A DNA stretch of 64,000 bases. Origin: Fibrobacter succinogenes (lineage in GTDB: Bacteria; Fibrobacterota; Fibrobacteria; Fibrobacterales; Fibrobacteraceae). How positions within the stretch are numbered: position 1 is the stretch's first letter; each line of letters begins with the position of its first letter. A model generated the notes under the pieces. The model ran no database searches. It worked only from the letters and a program-made list of their open reading frames with translations, and had not been told where the DNA came from. Below, in pieces: positions 50,683 through 59,154 of the stretch. Location: contig CACXMH010000004.1 of assembly GCA_902768715.1 (NCBI GenBank), positions 1 to 64,000 on the forward strand, in the 5' to 3' direction. Made by a program: the position numbers and the translations under genes.

Positions 50683-51821
50683 CAGAATACCACCAGGTCG
50701 TTCTTGTGAATCAGTTCGTCGGGCACGGAACTGCCCAAAATCTCGTGGACTTCCCGTGTCTTTTTGCGGAGCACCAGCTTCAGCGTTTCACTGTCAAAGC
50801 CGGCCACGCCGCGGGCAATTACCGTTCCAGACTCATCCAGAACTTCGATCAAGTCGCCCTTGTCAAAGTGCTTCTTGACCGCAAGCACACCTACAGGAAG
50901 CAGGCTGGAATGCTTTTCGCGCAGGGCCTTGGAGCCGCCCTCGTCCACCACCACGCTTCCACGGGGGGTGGTAATAAAGCGGAGCCAGCGCTGACGGCTG
51001 TTCAACTTGTTCTTGGAGCCGGCAAAGAACGTGCCCACCGCATTTTCAAGGACCACCTGATGGGGCAGCACCTTCATGCCGTTGGCAAGGAATGCGTTGG
51101 CGCCACTCCGGGTCACGTTACGGATAGAATCCAGCTTGCTGCGCATGCCGCCGGTACTGACCGCAGAACCCGCCTCGCCGGGCTTGCCTGCAAGGGCAAG
51201 TATAGCCGGGGTAATTTCGGGAACAAAGCGCAACAGGCGGGCGTCAGGATTCTTTTTCGGGTTGTCGTCGAAAAGTCCGTCTTCGTCGGTGAAAATCAGG
51301 AGCAAATCGGCATCAAGGAACAGGGCCACGTCGCTGGAAAGCTTGTCGTTATCCCCCACCTTGATTTCGGCCACCGCCAAGGAGTCGTTCTCGTTGATGA
51401 TGGGAACAATCTTTCGGGCAAGCATGGCCTTGATGGTGTTCTGCAAATTCTTGAATCGGGTGCGGTCCCGGAAGTCGTCTGCCGAAAGGAGGATCTGGCC
51501 CACGGAAAGATCCACCCAGCGAAACATCTCCCGGTAGGCATACATCAGGTCAATCTGGCCCACGGCGGCACAGGCCTGCTTTTCGGCCATGTTGGTGGGC
51601 TTTTCCTTGTAGCCCAGTTCCGCCATGCCCGTACCCACGGCTCCGCTGGTGACAATCACCACTTCCTTGCCTGCTTCTATCAGGCGGGAAACGGAATCGG
51701 CCAACTTCTGGATGTAGCGGCTGCGGACACCGCCCTTGGCGCTGTCCACCAGAATTCGGGAACCGATCTTTACAACAATACGGCGGGATTCATTAAGGAT
51801 GTTCTTACGAAGTTCACTCAT
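50682..51821 (-). CDS. proB: Glutamate 5-kinase
   Basis: 379 residues. First step of proline synthesis, phosphorylating glutamate. The N-terminal amino-acid-kinase domain shows VVKIGSRILVD, VIVTSGAVGTGMAELG, ENDSLAVAEIKVGDNDKLSS, LLIFTDEDGLFD and GTGGM-like VSTGGMRSKL. The C-terminal PUA domain (about 285-379) includes GSVVVDEGGSKAL and RGVAGFDSETLKLV. Promoter region is a repeat tract (51826-52075). First gene of proB-dgt. No proA is nearby. Confidence 0.96.
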   Translation of the reverse strand: MSELRKNILNESRRIVVKIGSRILVDSAKGGVRSRYIQKLADSVSRLIEAGKEVVIVTSGAVGTGMAELGYKEKPTNMAEKQACAAVGQIDLMYAYREMFRWVDLSVGQILLSADDFRDRTRFKNLQNTIKAMLARKIVPIINENDSLAVAEIKVGDNDKLSSDVALFLDADLLLIFTDEDGLFDDNPKKNPDARLLRFVPEITPAILALAGKPGEAGSAVSTGGMRSKLDSIRNVTRSGANAFLANGMKVLPHQVVLENAVGTFFAGSKNKLNSRQRWLRFITTPRGSVVVDEGGSKALREKHSSLLPVGVLAVKKHFDKGDLIEVLDESGTVIARGVAGFDSETLKLVLRKKTREVHEILGSSVPDELIHKNDLVVF

Positions 51822-51825
51822 GCGG

Positions 51826-52076
51826 ATGTAGGTAGTAGGTTATAGGTTGTAGGTGTTAGGGACACTGGGGACGAGACGTTTAGTGGTTAGTGGTTAGTGG
51901 TTAGGTTGTAGGTTGTAGGTTGTAGGTGTTAGGTATTAGGGGCGCTGGGGACAAGAGGTGCGAGGCCCGAGGAATGTCATCCTGACGACCTTTAGGTCGG
52001 AAGGATCCAGGTCCACATCACTCTGACCTGGATGCTTCATCGCTACGCTCTTCAGCATGACGCTATTCATTTTCCG
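51826..52076. repeat. Long TAGG-type tract plus palindromic elements
   Basis: About 120 bases of ggttgtaggtgttagggaca- and tagtggttagtggttag-like units, then a gtcatcctgacgacc..ggaaggatccagg palindrome and a related second element ending cttcagcatgacg. It fills the gap between proB and rapA. The proB promoter must lie in or near it, but none is clear. Confidence 0.7.
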
Positions 52077-52080
52077 TTCC

Positions 52081-55071
52081 TTACCTACACACCAAAAGTC
52101 GGATGGCGTCCAGACGGAGCTGCGGGGTGGAAACAATCTTACGGCGTTCCGTCACGTTCTTTTTCATCTGCTGCAAGGCAGAAGAACTTCCGCCGTGGCC
52201 GCGCATCAGCATCAGGTGGTTCATGCGCTGGTATTCCTGCTCGGTGCGTTTTTCCACCAGGTCGGCGGCTTTTTCGGCATATTCCTTCGCCATGGCGTTG
52301 ATGGACTGGCGGGCAAAGCCAAGACCTTCCTTGGCAAAGAACCTAAGGGTCGCATCGACGGCCTTGTTCCCGCGAGGCACAGCCACATCCCTGAGGCTTG
52401 CCGTCTTCAGGTTTTCGAGAACAGAGGACATGTCCTTGCCTGTAGGGTCAATCAAGGCAGAAGCATAGCAGGGCCCAACGATATCGGACATGCCCCACTC
52501 TTCGGGCACAGGCAGTTCCACTACAAAATTGTACTGCATCATGAGCCCACGCAGGCCCGAGTCCTGCCAAATGGAGCAGGCCACCGTACCGTGGTTCACG
52601 CCAGTCTCGTAGTCGATAACGCCTTGGGCCAACGGGTGTTCCAAGCTTACAAAGTCCACCTCGTCGTGAATCATGGCCACCTTGCGGTCGAAGGTCACCG
52701 TAAGGGAGATGGCATCGGAACCCTGTTCCTCGTCTTCGCTCTGGGCGGCCATCATAGCGCGAGTGGGCATACCGGGAACTGTGCCCGCTTCGATCTGGGG
52801 GCCCATGGTAATCACGGAACAGCCGGCAATGGCGCTGGGTTCAATATCCAGCCCACGGGCCTTCAGGGAATCCAGCAGCAGGTCCTTCATCTCCGGCTCG
52901 GCGTCAATCTTCTCGATGGCGTCGGTAATCTCCTTCGCCTTTTCCGGGTTGCGGGAGTTGAACTCCAGAAGGCGGTCACGACCCTTCTCGATTTTCTTGC
53001 GCATCTGTTCGGAATCTTTCTGAACCGCGGGAATGACCTTGGCCATAAAGTTTTCCATGCTGTTCAGAGGATCCGCCAAAGCTTCAATCAGGCTGTCCGT
53101 ATATTTGAGGAACAGCTCGCCGCCGCCCATCAGGGGCGCGCCAAAGGCATTCAGGCCTTCGTCGTACCAGCGGAACATCACCTCCTGGCCAGAACCCTTC
53201 ACGTAGGGCACGTGCACGTATATGTCCTTGGTCTGGCCGATACGGTCCAGACGACCGATGCGCTGTTCTACCAGCGCCGCATCCAAAGGCAAGTCGAAAA
53301 GAATCAAATGATGGGAGAACTGGAAGTTCCGTCCTTCGGCACCGATTTCAGAAGCGATAAGGATGTTCGCCCCGTTGGGCTTGCTAAAATTCGCAGCCGC
53401 CTTGTCACGAGCCAAAATGCTCATGCCTTCGCTAAACACGGCAAGACCGCCTTCGCCCAGGTATTCCGTAAGCACGGTCTTAAGGGCCATCAAAACAGAT
53501 TCGCTTTCGCAAATCAAGAGAATCTTGTCTTTCTGGTGCTTTTTCAGGAATCCCTTGAGCCAGACAATGCGTTCGTCCTTGTCCCAGGCGTCGGAATACT
53601 GGGTACAGAGAAGACCGTTCTCCTGGATGTCCGTGGTCAGGTCGTCACCGGTCGCACCATCTTCCATGTAGAGGTATTTCTGGGCGGCAATTTCTACCAT
53701 GTCCCGGTATTCTGGATTGGGTTCCAGCGGAATGGCATCCAAGATGCGTTTCGGGAAACCGCCCACGCCCTTGCGGGTGTTCCTGAACACCACGGAACCT
53801 GTACCCATGGCATCTACAATCCGGCGAATCCACTCCCCTGCCGTCAAAGACTTGGAGCTTTCCTGTTCCAGCCAGGGGCGGATCTTGGAATTCTTGGGCA
53901 CGGCCTCGTAGAGGTCGTCCCAGCTCATCTGGTGGTTCGGGTCTGTGGGAATCTTCTTGAGGTCGTTTACCAGCTTGTTGTAGGCCTCTTGGTCGGCGAT
54001 AAATTCCTTGTAGTCCGTAAACCGAGTAGGGTCCAACATTTTGAGACGGTTGAACTGGGATTCCGGATTGAGCTGCAGAGGCGTACCCGTCAAAAGCAGC
54101 AGGCCCTTGGTCTTTTTGGAAATGGCGTTTACCAGCGTGTATTCTCGGCTGGTAAAGCCGTCTTCGCAGACCAGGTGGTGGGCTTCATCTACGATGGTCA
54201 TGTCCCAGTCAATCTTGAGCAGGTCTTCGATCAGGGCGACCTGCTTGATGAGAAGCTCCACGGAAACGATAAAGTTGTTGCCCCGCATAAAGGGGTTGGG
54301 CTTGGCCTCGTCCTTTTCTACGTTCACGAATATGCTCTGCATGTAACCGTCATCTACCAGGGTGAACAGCTGGTTGAAGCGGCGCTTCATTTCTACCATC
54401 CACTGGTGTTTCAGGGTATCGGGAACGAGAATCAAGGTCTTTTCGATACGGCCACGGGCCTTGAGGGCATGCCAAATCATGCCCGCCTCGATGGTCTTGC
54501 CCAGGCCCACCTCGTCGGAAAGCATGAGCCTCGGGAGTGCCGTGCTGGAGCAGGCCCTATAGCACAGGTAATACTGGTGAGGAATCTTATCGACCCGAGG
54601 GCCAATCATGCCACGCACCGGAGAGGATTGCCACTTGCAGCTTAAAGCCAGGGCACGGCTACGGCGGTCAAAAGACTTGGAAGAAACGTCACCCTGGGAA
54701 TTACCACCGTAGATACCGTCGGCCCCCACATTGGAAAGGGCCTTGAACAGGTCAACAACGCGGGCCCCCTGTTTTGCCACCAGGTCCGATTCCTTGATTT
54801 CTTTGCCGCCACGACCAACATAGACAACTACACCAGAGGATTCCCGGAGAGATTCGATAACGAAGGATGCTCCCTTCTCGCTTTTGGCGGTCTCCCCCGG
54901 ATTCAAAACGAAGCGCTCTACGGGAGCGCTATCCATGCGGTAAATACGAGTCTGGTTTACAAGGGGAAAGCGGAAGACGACGTTGCGGCCCTGCAATTCC
55001 GAAACAATACCGAGACCCAAGTCCGGCTCCGATCGGCTCACATAACGCTGGCCAGGCACAAATATATTCAT
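52081..55071 (-). CDS. rapA: RNA polymerase-recycling SNF2-family ATPase RapA
   Basis: 996 residues, close to E. coli RapA (968). RapA binds RNA polymerase and helps it recycle. N-terminal tudor-like domains (GQRYVSRSEPDLGLGIVSEL, RVERFVLNPGE-like) precede the SNF2 motor: motif I LSDEVGLGKTIEAGMIW, DEAHHLV, LLTGTPLQL, then GGFPKR, EGMSILARDKAAANF, IASEIGAEGRNFQFSHHLIL, QRIGRLDRIGQ. The C-terminus ends LRLDAIRLLVC as in RapA. Starts at 55104 and 55212 are open, but MNIFVPGQRYVS at 55071 aligns with the family start (MPFTLGQRW) and follows TAGATTTG by 6 bases. Confidence 0.93.
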   Translation of the reverse strand: MNIFVPGQRYVSRSEPDLGLGIVSELQGRNVVFRFPLVNQTRIYRMDSAPVERFVLNPGETAKSEKGASFVIESLRESSGVVVYVGRGGKEIKESDLVAKQGARVVDLFKALSNVGADGIYGGNSQGDVSSKSFDRRSRALALSCKWQSSPVRGMIGPRVDKIPHQYYLCYRACSSTALPRLMLSDEVGLGKTIEAGMIWHALKARGRIEKTLILVPDTLKHQWMVEMKRRFNQLFTLVDDGYMQSIFVNVEKDEAKPNPFMRGNNFIVSVELLIKQVALIEDLLKIDWDMTIVDEAHHLVCEDGFTSREYTLVNAISKKTKGLLLLTGTPLQLNPESQFNRLKMLDPTRFTDYKEFIADQEAYNKLVNDLKKIPTDPNHQMSWDDLYEAVPKNSKIRPWLEQESSKSLTAGEWIRRIVDAMGTGSVVFRNTRKGVGGFPKRILDAIPLEPNPEYRDMVEIAAQKYLYMEDGATGDDLTTDIQENGLLCTQYSDAWDKDERIVWLKGFLKKHQKDKILLICESESVLMALKTVLTEYLGEGGLAVFSEGMSILARDKAAANFSKPNGANILIASEIGAEGRNFQFSHHLILFDLPLDAALVEQRIGRLDRIGQTKDIYVHVPYVKGSGQEVMFRWYDEGLNAFGAPLMGGGELFLKYTDSLIEALADPLNSMENFMAKVIPAVQKDSEQMRKKIEKGRDRLLEFNSRNPEKAKEITDAIEKIDAEPEMKDLLLDSLKARGLDIEPSAIAGCSVITMGPQIEAGTVPGMPTRAMMAAQSEDEEQGSDAISLTVTFDRKVAMIHDEVDFVSLEHPLAQGVIDYETGVNHGTVACSIWQDSGLRGLMMQYNFVVELPVPEEWGMSDIVGPCYASALIDPTGKDMSSVLENLKTASLRDVAVPRGNKAVDATLRFFAKEGLGFARQSINAMAKEYAEKAADLVEKRTEQEYQRMNHLMLMRGHGGSSSALQQMKKNVTERRKIVSTPQLRLDAIRLLVCR

Positions 55072-55180
55072 AGCACCCAAATCTAGAATTTTTTTAGCAT
55101 TCATTGTTGTTGTTTTAGGTCGAAAAGAACAGAAATCGGCCCTAAATAACATCGATTTTTTTTCTAGATTTGTAAAGGAT

Positions 55181-55912
55181 ATGTCATGGTTTTTTATAGA
55201 TGAATCCATCACCGAGGGTGAAAGGCGGCAAGGCCCCTATACCCTGGACGAGATTCTCGGTTTTGTAGAAGCAAAAAAGATTACGGACGACACCCTGGTC
55301 TGGCATTCTGGCGAAGAAAACTGGAAGCCCTGGAAGGACACCCTGGAGGCAAAAACCCACGCCTCCCGTGAAGAAGCCCTGCAAGACGCCATCGAACAGC
55401 TCTTGAAGCAGACCCAGACCGGAAAGCATTACGCCGGATTTTTCGTGCGGCTGGTAGCCTATATCATCGACAACTTTATCGTTGGGCTGTTCGGCGGAAT
55501 TGTGCTGTTCATCATGAGCCGAACACATTCCATAGACCTGGACAAAATCCAGGGACTTGCGGCAGCTTTCCTTGACGACCCCACCTCTGCAGAGGCCATG
55601 AACAACCTTTTCAACGCCCCCGGAATGTGGGAATTCATGCTGATTTGCTCTATTCTCCAGGCTATCTACTTTATCTTTTTTACGGGAAAGTTTTCCGCCT
55701 CGCCGGGCAAGATGCTCCTTAAAATCCGCATTGAATCGGCCCAAGGCGAAAAGCTCAGCTGGGGGCTTTCTTGTGTGCGCTACATGGCGAGCATTTTTAC
55801 ACAGTTTACACTTACCTTGTACGGCCTCGGCTACCTGATCGTATGTATCGATCCCAAGCGCAGGGCGCTCCACGACTGGATTGCGCGAACCCGCGTGGTT
55901 TACAAGGACTAG
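55181..55912 (+). CDS. GYF_2 plus RDD-family membrane protein
   Basis: 243 residues. The N-terminal 60 residues form a GYF_2-type domain (WFFIDESI...QGPYTLDEILGFVEAKKITD, VWHSGEENWKPW), often a docking module in bacteria. The RDD domain follows with about three helices (FFVRLVAYIIDNFIVGLFGG, FMLICSILQAIYFIFFTGKF, YMASIFTQFTLTLYGLGYLI) and its hallmark R, D, D residues (RLVAYIID, ASPGKMLLKIRI, CIDPKRRALHDWIA). Function unknown, perhaps transport or stress-related. Divergent from rapA and 9 bases before murA. AAGG precedes the ATG, which lies 10 bases after a TAGATTTG box. Confidence 0.87.
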   Translation: MSWFFIDESITEGERRQGPYTLDEILGFVEAKKITDDTLVWHSGEENWKPWKDTLEAKTHASREEALQDAIEQLLKQTQTGKHYAGFFVRLVAYIIDNFIVGLFGGIVLFIMSRTHSIDLDKIQGLAAAFLDDPTSAEAMNNLFNAPGMWEFMLICSILQAIYFIFFTGKFSASPGKMLLKIRIESAQGEKLSWGLSCVRYMASIFTQFTLTLYGLGYLIVCIDPKRRALHDWIARTRVVYKD

Positions 55913-55921
55913 GAGATTTGT

Positions 55922-57199
55922 ATGTACCGTTTTGAAGTCCATCAAGTAAAGAAACCTCTGGAAGGCGAAGTAGATATTTCCGGGGCGAAGAATGCCGTGC
56001 TGGCGGTGATGGCGGCAGCACTCCTCGCCGATGGGGTTTCCGAAATTACCAACGTCCCCCACCTGAAAGACATGAAGACCATGAGCGATGTGCTCAGGGT
56101 CATCGGCTGCCATATAAGCGGTGAAGCCCATGTGTTAAAAATTGACACCCGCCAGGCAGACCACCTGGAAGCTCCCTACGAACTGGTGAAGACCATGCGA
56201 GCGAGCTTTTACGTGCTGGGGCCTCTGGTGGCCAGGTTTGGACGCTGCCGCGTCTCGCTGCCCGGAGGATGCGCCTGGGGGCCCCGTCCTGTAGATTTGC
56301 ACCTGAAAGGCCTCGAGGCACTGGGCGCAAAGATTACCCTTACCCGCGGCTATGTGGAAGCCACCTGCGAAGGGCGGCTCCCCGGCGGTAACTTCAACTT
56401 CCCCATTTCCAGCGTTGGCGCTACGGTGAACGTGCTGATGGCTGCCACCCTCGCCAAGGGCACCAGCGTGCTCCAGAATGCGGCGCTGGAACCGGAAATC
56501 GACAACCTGGTGGACTTTCTCGTGTCTATGGGTGCAAAAATCCAGGGCCGCGGCACACGAACCCTCACCGTGCAGGGCGTAGAAAGCCTTCGCCCCGGCA
56601 AGTGCTTTACCATTCCCGACCGTATCGAGGCAGGCACGTTCCTGTGCGGAGCGGCCATCACCCGTGGCTGCGTCAAGGTGAACCGGGTCATTCCCGAACA
56701 CATCGCCTCTACCCTGGATGCCTTCCGCGAAATGGGCTGCAAGGTGGATGTAGGCCCCGACTGGGCCCAGGTGGATGCCCGAGGCCTAGAGTTGAAACCT
56801 ATCAGCATATCGACACTCCCCTTCCCGGGATTCCCCACCGACATGCAGGCACCCCTCATGGCCACCCTGGTTTCCGTGCCCGGCAACAGCCTGATTCAGG
56901 ACACCGTCTATAACGACCGATTCAAGCACGTGGCCGAACTGGAACGCCTGGGCGCAAATATCCAGATCAACGGGAACACCGCCACCATCAAGGGCGGCAC
57001 ACCTCTCGAAGGCACCGAAATCATGGGTTCTGACTTGCGGGCTACGGCAGCCCTAGTGCTTGCGGCCCTCATTGCCGACGGAGAAAGCACCGTCCACCGC
57101 GTGTACCACCTGGACCGCGGTTACGAAGATTTCGAAGCCAAGATGGCAAAGCTGGGCGCTACCGTCATCCGCCACAGCGACGACGAAGAAATGGAATAG
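55922..57199 (+). CDS. murA: UDP-N-acetylglucosamine 1-carboxyvinyltransferase
   Basis: 425 residues. First committed step of peptidoglycan synthesis, adding enolpyruvate from PEP to UDP-GlcNAc. The substrate Lys-Asn region is DISGAKNAVLAVMAA. The catalytic Cys is present in LPGGCAWGPRPVDLHLKGLE (so fosfomycin-sensitive type). Also seen: GATVNVLMAA, PDRIEAGTFLCGAAIT, PGFPTDMQAP, DLRATAALVLAAL and HLDRGYEDFEAKMAKLGA. AGGAGA at 6 bases gives the start. It is in line with the RDD gene upstream. Confidence 0.98.
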   Translation: MYRFEVHQVKKPLEGEVDISGAKNAVLAVMAAALLADGVSEITNVPHLKDMKTMSDVLRVIGCHISGEAHVLKIDTRQADHLEAPYELVKTMRASFYVLGPLVARFGRCRVSLPGGCAWGPRPVDLHLKGLEALGAKITLTRGYVEATCEGRLPGGNFNFPISSVGATVNVLMAATLAKGTSVLQNAALEPEIDNLVDFLVSMGAKIQGRGTRTLTVQGVESLRPGKCFTIPDRIEAGTFLCGAAITRGCVKVNRVIPEHIASTLDAFREMGCKVDVGPDWAQVDARGLELKPISISTLPFPGFPTDMQAPLMATLVSVPGNSLIQDTVYNDRFKHVAELERLGANIQINGNTATIKGGTPLEGTEIMGSDLRATAALVLAALIADGESTVHRVYHLDRGYEDFEAKMAKLGATVIRHSDDEEME

Positions 57200-57208
57200 A
57201 TTCTAGGG

Positions 57209-57685
57209 CTATTTGCCCATTGGCTTTCCGCCCTTCGAAGGAGGAGCGTCGGGTTTATCCCGCATTGGTTCACGGTCTTTAAAGTCTGGGCGGCCTTTCC
57301 CGCGATTCGGGTCAAACATCTCCCTTTCGCGGGGCTGATTTTTCGGGAATTCCCCTTCGAAACGGGGCCTTTCGTCATGATTTTTCAATCCGTTCTGACG
57401 CATCTGATTGCGTTCTGAAGGCGGAGCTTCGCGAAGCTTGGAAAGAATTTGCTCCCTGGCCTGCTTGCGTTCTTCGCGCATGCGTTGCCAGTCTGCACGC
57501 TCCTGCTGGCTTAAACCCGGGGTTTCCTTGGAAAATTCCTGCTTTTCGGCTGGAGTCGGAACGTAGGATTCAGGTGCAGAGGATTCGTCGGCGGCAAAAG
57601 AAATTGCCGTCGCGAAGAGAATTGCGGATATGAATTTAGTCTTGTTCATACCCAAAGATTTGCAAATTCCGTGCCAAAGTTCCAT
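57209..57685 (-). CDS. Small secreted, highly charged protein
   Basis: 158 residues. The signal peptide begins at the internal MNKTKFISAILFATAISFAA. The mature part is rich in Arg, Glu, Pro and Lys, with SQQERADWQRMREERKQARE, PPSERNQMRQNGLKNHDERP and an extended Pro/Gly-rich C-terminus ending PPSKGGKPMGK. It is probably partly helical and otherwise disordered. No family recognised; the WQRMREERKQAREQIL segment is faintly like CpxP/Spy-type metal-stress proteins. The ATG at 57685 has GAGAGGTC upstream; 57649 would give a shorter signal peptide. It lies directly after the sigma-54 activator. Confidence 0.68.
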   Translation of the reverse strand: MELWHGICKSLGMNKTKFISAILFATAISFAADESSAPESYVPTPAEKQEFSKETPGLSQQERADWQRMREERKQAREQILSKLREAPPSERNQMRQNGLKNHDERPRFEGEFPKNQPREREMFDPNRGKGRPDFKDREPMRDKPDAPPSKGGKPMGK

Positions 57686-57699
57686 GTTGACCTCTCGTC

Positions 57700-59154
57700 T
57701 CACTTAAACTCTTCCTTTTTCATACCCAGCCGTTCCATGATTTCTCGCAGGACCTTGCGGTCTATGCCGAGAATGGTTGCCGCCAGGGTCAGGTTCGCGT
57801 TGGAGTCCCGCAGGGCGTTACCGATGACTTCACGCTCAACGGCCTCTCTTGCCTCTTTCAGCGTCCTGGGCGATTCCTTCGCATCTTTCTGGATAGTTTC
57901 AAGACCCAAGTCCGCCGGCTGTATCACGCCGTGAACCGCCTGGACAAGCGACTTCTGAATCTTGTTTTCCAGCTCACGGACGTTTCCCGGCCAGTGGTAG
58001 CTGAGCAGGGCCTTTTCGGCATTGCGACTGAGCTTGAACTTGCCTCGCCCATACTCTGCGCCGTAGCGTTTCAAGAATTCCTCGGCCAAGAGCACCACGT
58101 CTTGCCCCCGTTCCCGGAGAGGCGGCACCTGGATTGGCATGACCTGAATGCGGAAATACAGATCTTCGCGGAACTTTTTCTCTTTAACGGCCTCTTCCAG
58201 GTCCACATGGGTGGCAGAAATCACCCGCACATTCACGGGAATTTCCCGATTGTCCCCTACGCGGGTAATGTGCTTTTCTTGCAGCACCCGCAAAAGCTTC
58301 ACCTGCATGTTCAGGGGCAGTTCTCCAATCTCGTCCAAAAAGATGGTGCCTCCGTCAGCTTCCTCGAAATACCCCTTGCGGTTATCGACGGCTCCCGTAA
58401 ACGAACCCTTGGCATGCCCGAACAGCAGCGATTCTATAAGGTATTCCGGAATAGCCCCGCAGTTCACCGCAATAAAGGGCTTGTCACATCTGGGACTGTG
58501 GTTGTGCAGGTAGCGGGCAAAGACCTCCTTGCCAGTGCCCGTCTCCCCGCGAATAATGACCGGCAAGGGCAGGGGCGCCAAACGATCCGCCAGGGCTACA
58601 AGGTCTTCCATGACCTTCGACGAATAGACGATGCCGTCTTTGCGGACCACATTCTTGAGCACGTCCAGGGATTCCTTGTCCCGCAGGCGGTCAAAGGCGG
58701 CAAAGGTAATCTTTTCGCAGACCGTCACAAAGGAATCGAACAGCTTGCTGTCCGCCTCCGTAAAAGGCTCCGTGCGGGCGGCCCGCTGCAAATACAGGTA
58801 CCCCGATTCGGAATCGGGAGTCCGGAAAGGCGAAACCATGATGCTTGTCAGCTGATTCTGCACAATGGACTTGGAAAGGTCTGCCGAATCGTCGTCCAGC
58901 TGATTCCAGACAATGGCACGGTTTTCGCTCTTGGCGTGCCGAACCGCCGAAATAGAAATAGAAACCTTTTCAGGGTCCGAAAAATGGAGAGGGACTTCGC
59001 CGCCGATATCCAAGACGGCAGCGTCCGCATTCAAGACTTCACGGGCGATATTCAGGATTTTCGGGAAAAGAGTATCCGGCTCCTGTTCGTCCAGGAGAAT
59101 CTTGACCACGTCAAGCATTTTCTCTGTGGCCACAAGGGAATCCGGATTCATCAT
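57700..59154 (-). CDS. Sigma-54-dependent activator (GAF, AAA+, Fis HTH)
   Basis: 484 residues. An N-terminal GAF-like sensor (about 10-165) is followed by the AAA+ activator: Walker A RGETGTGKEVFARYLHN, the sigma-54 loop KGSFTGAVDNRKGYFEEA (GSFTGA in place of the common GAFTGA), Walker B GGTIFLDEIGELP, RVISATHVDLEEAV, FREDLYFRIQVMPIQVPPLRER, and WPGNVRELEN. A Fis-type helix-turn-helix closes it (LTLAATILGIDRKVLREIME). No receiver domain, so it responds to a ligand or to phosphorylation. Its start overlaps the stop of the kinase-like gene upstream. Targets unknown. Confidence 0.93.
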   Translation of the reverse strand: MMNPDSLVATEKMLDVVKILLDEQEPDTLFPKILNIAREVLNADAAVLDIGGEVPLHFSDPEKVSISISAVRHAKSENRAIVWNQLDDDSADLSKSIVQNQLTSIMVSPFRTPDSESGYLYLQRAARTEPFTEADSKLFDSFVTVCEKITFAAFDRLRDKESLDVLKNVVRKDGIVYSSKVMEDLVALADRLAPLPLPVIIRGETGTGKEVFARYLHNHSPRCDKPFIAVNCGAIPEYLIESLLFGHAKGSFTGAVDNRKGYFEEADGGTIFLDEIGELPLNMQVKLLRVLQEKHITRVGDNREIPVNVRVISATHVDLEEAVKEKKFREDLYFRIQVMPIQVPPLRERGQDVVLLAEEFLKRYGAEYGRGKFKLSRNAEKALLSYHWPGNVRELENKIQKSLVQAVHGVIQPADLGLETIQKDAKESPRTLKEAREAVEREVIGNALRDSNANLTLAATILGIDRKVLREIMERLGMKKEEFK

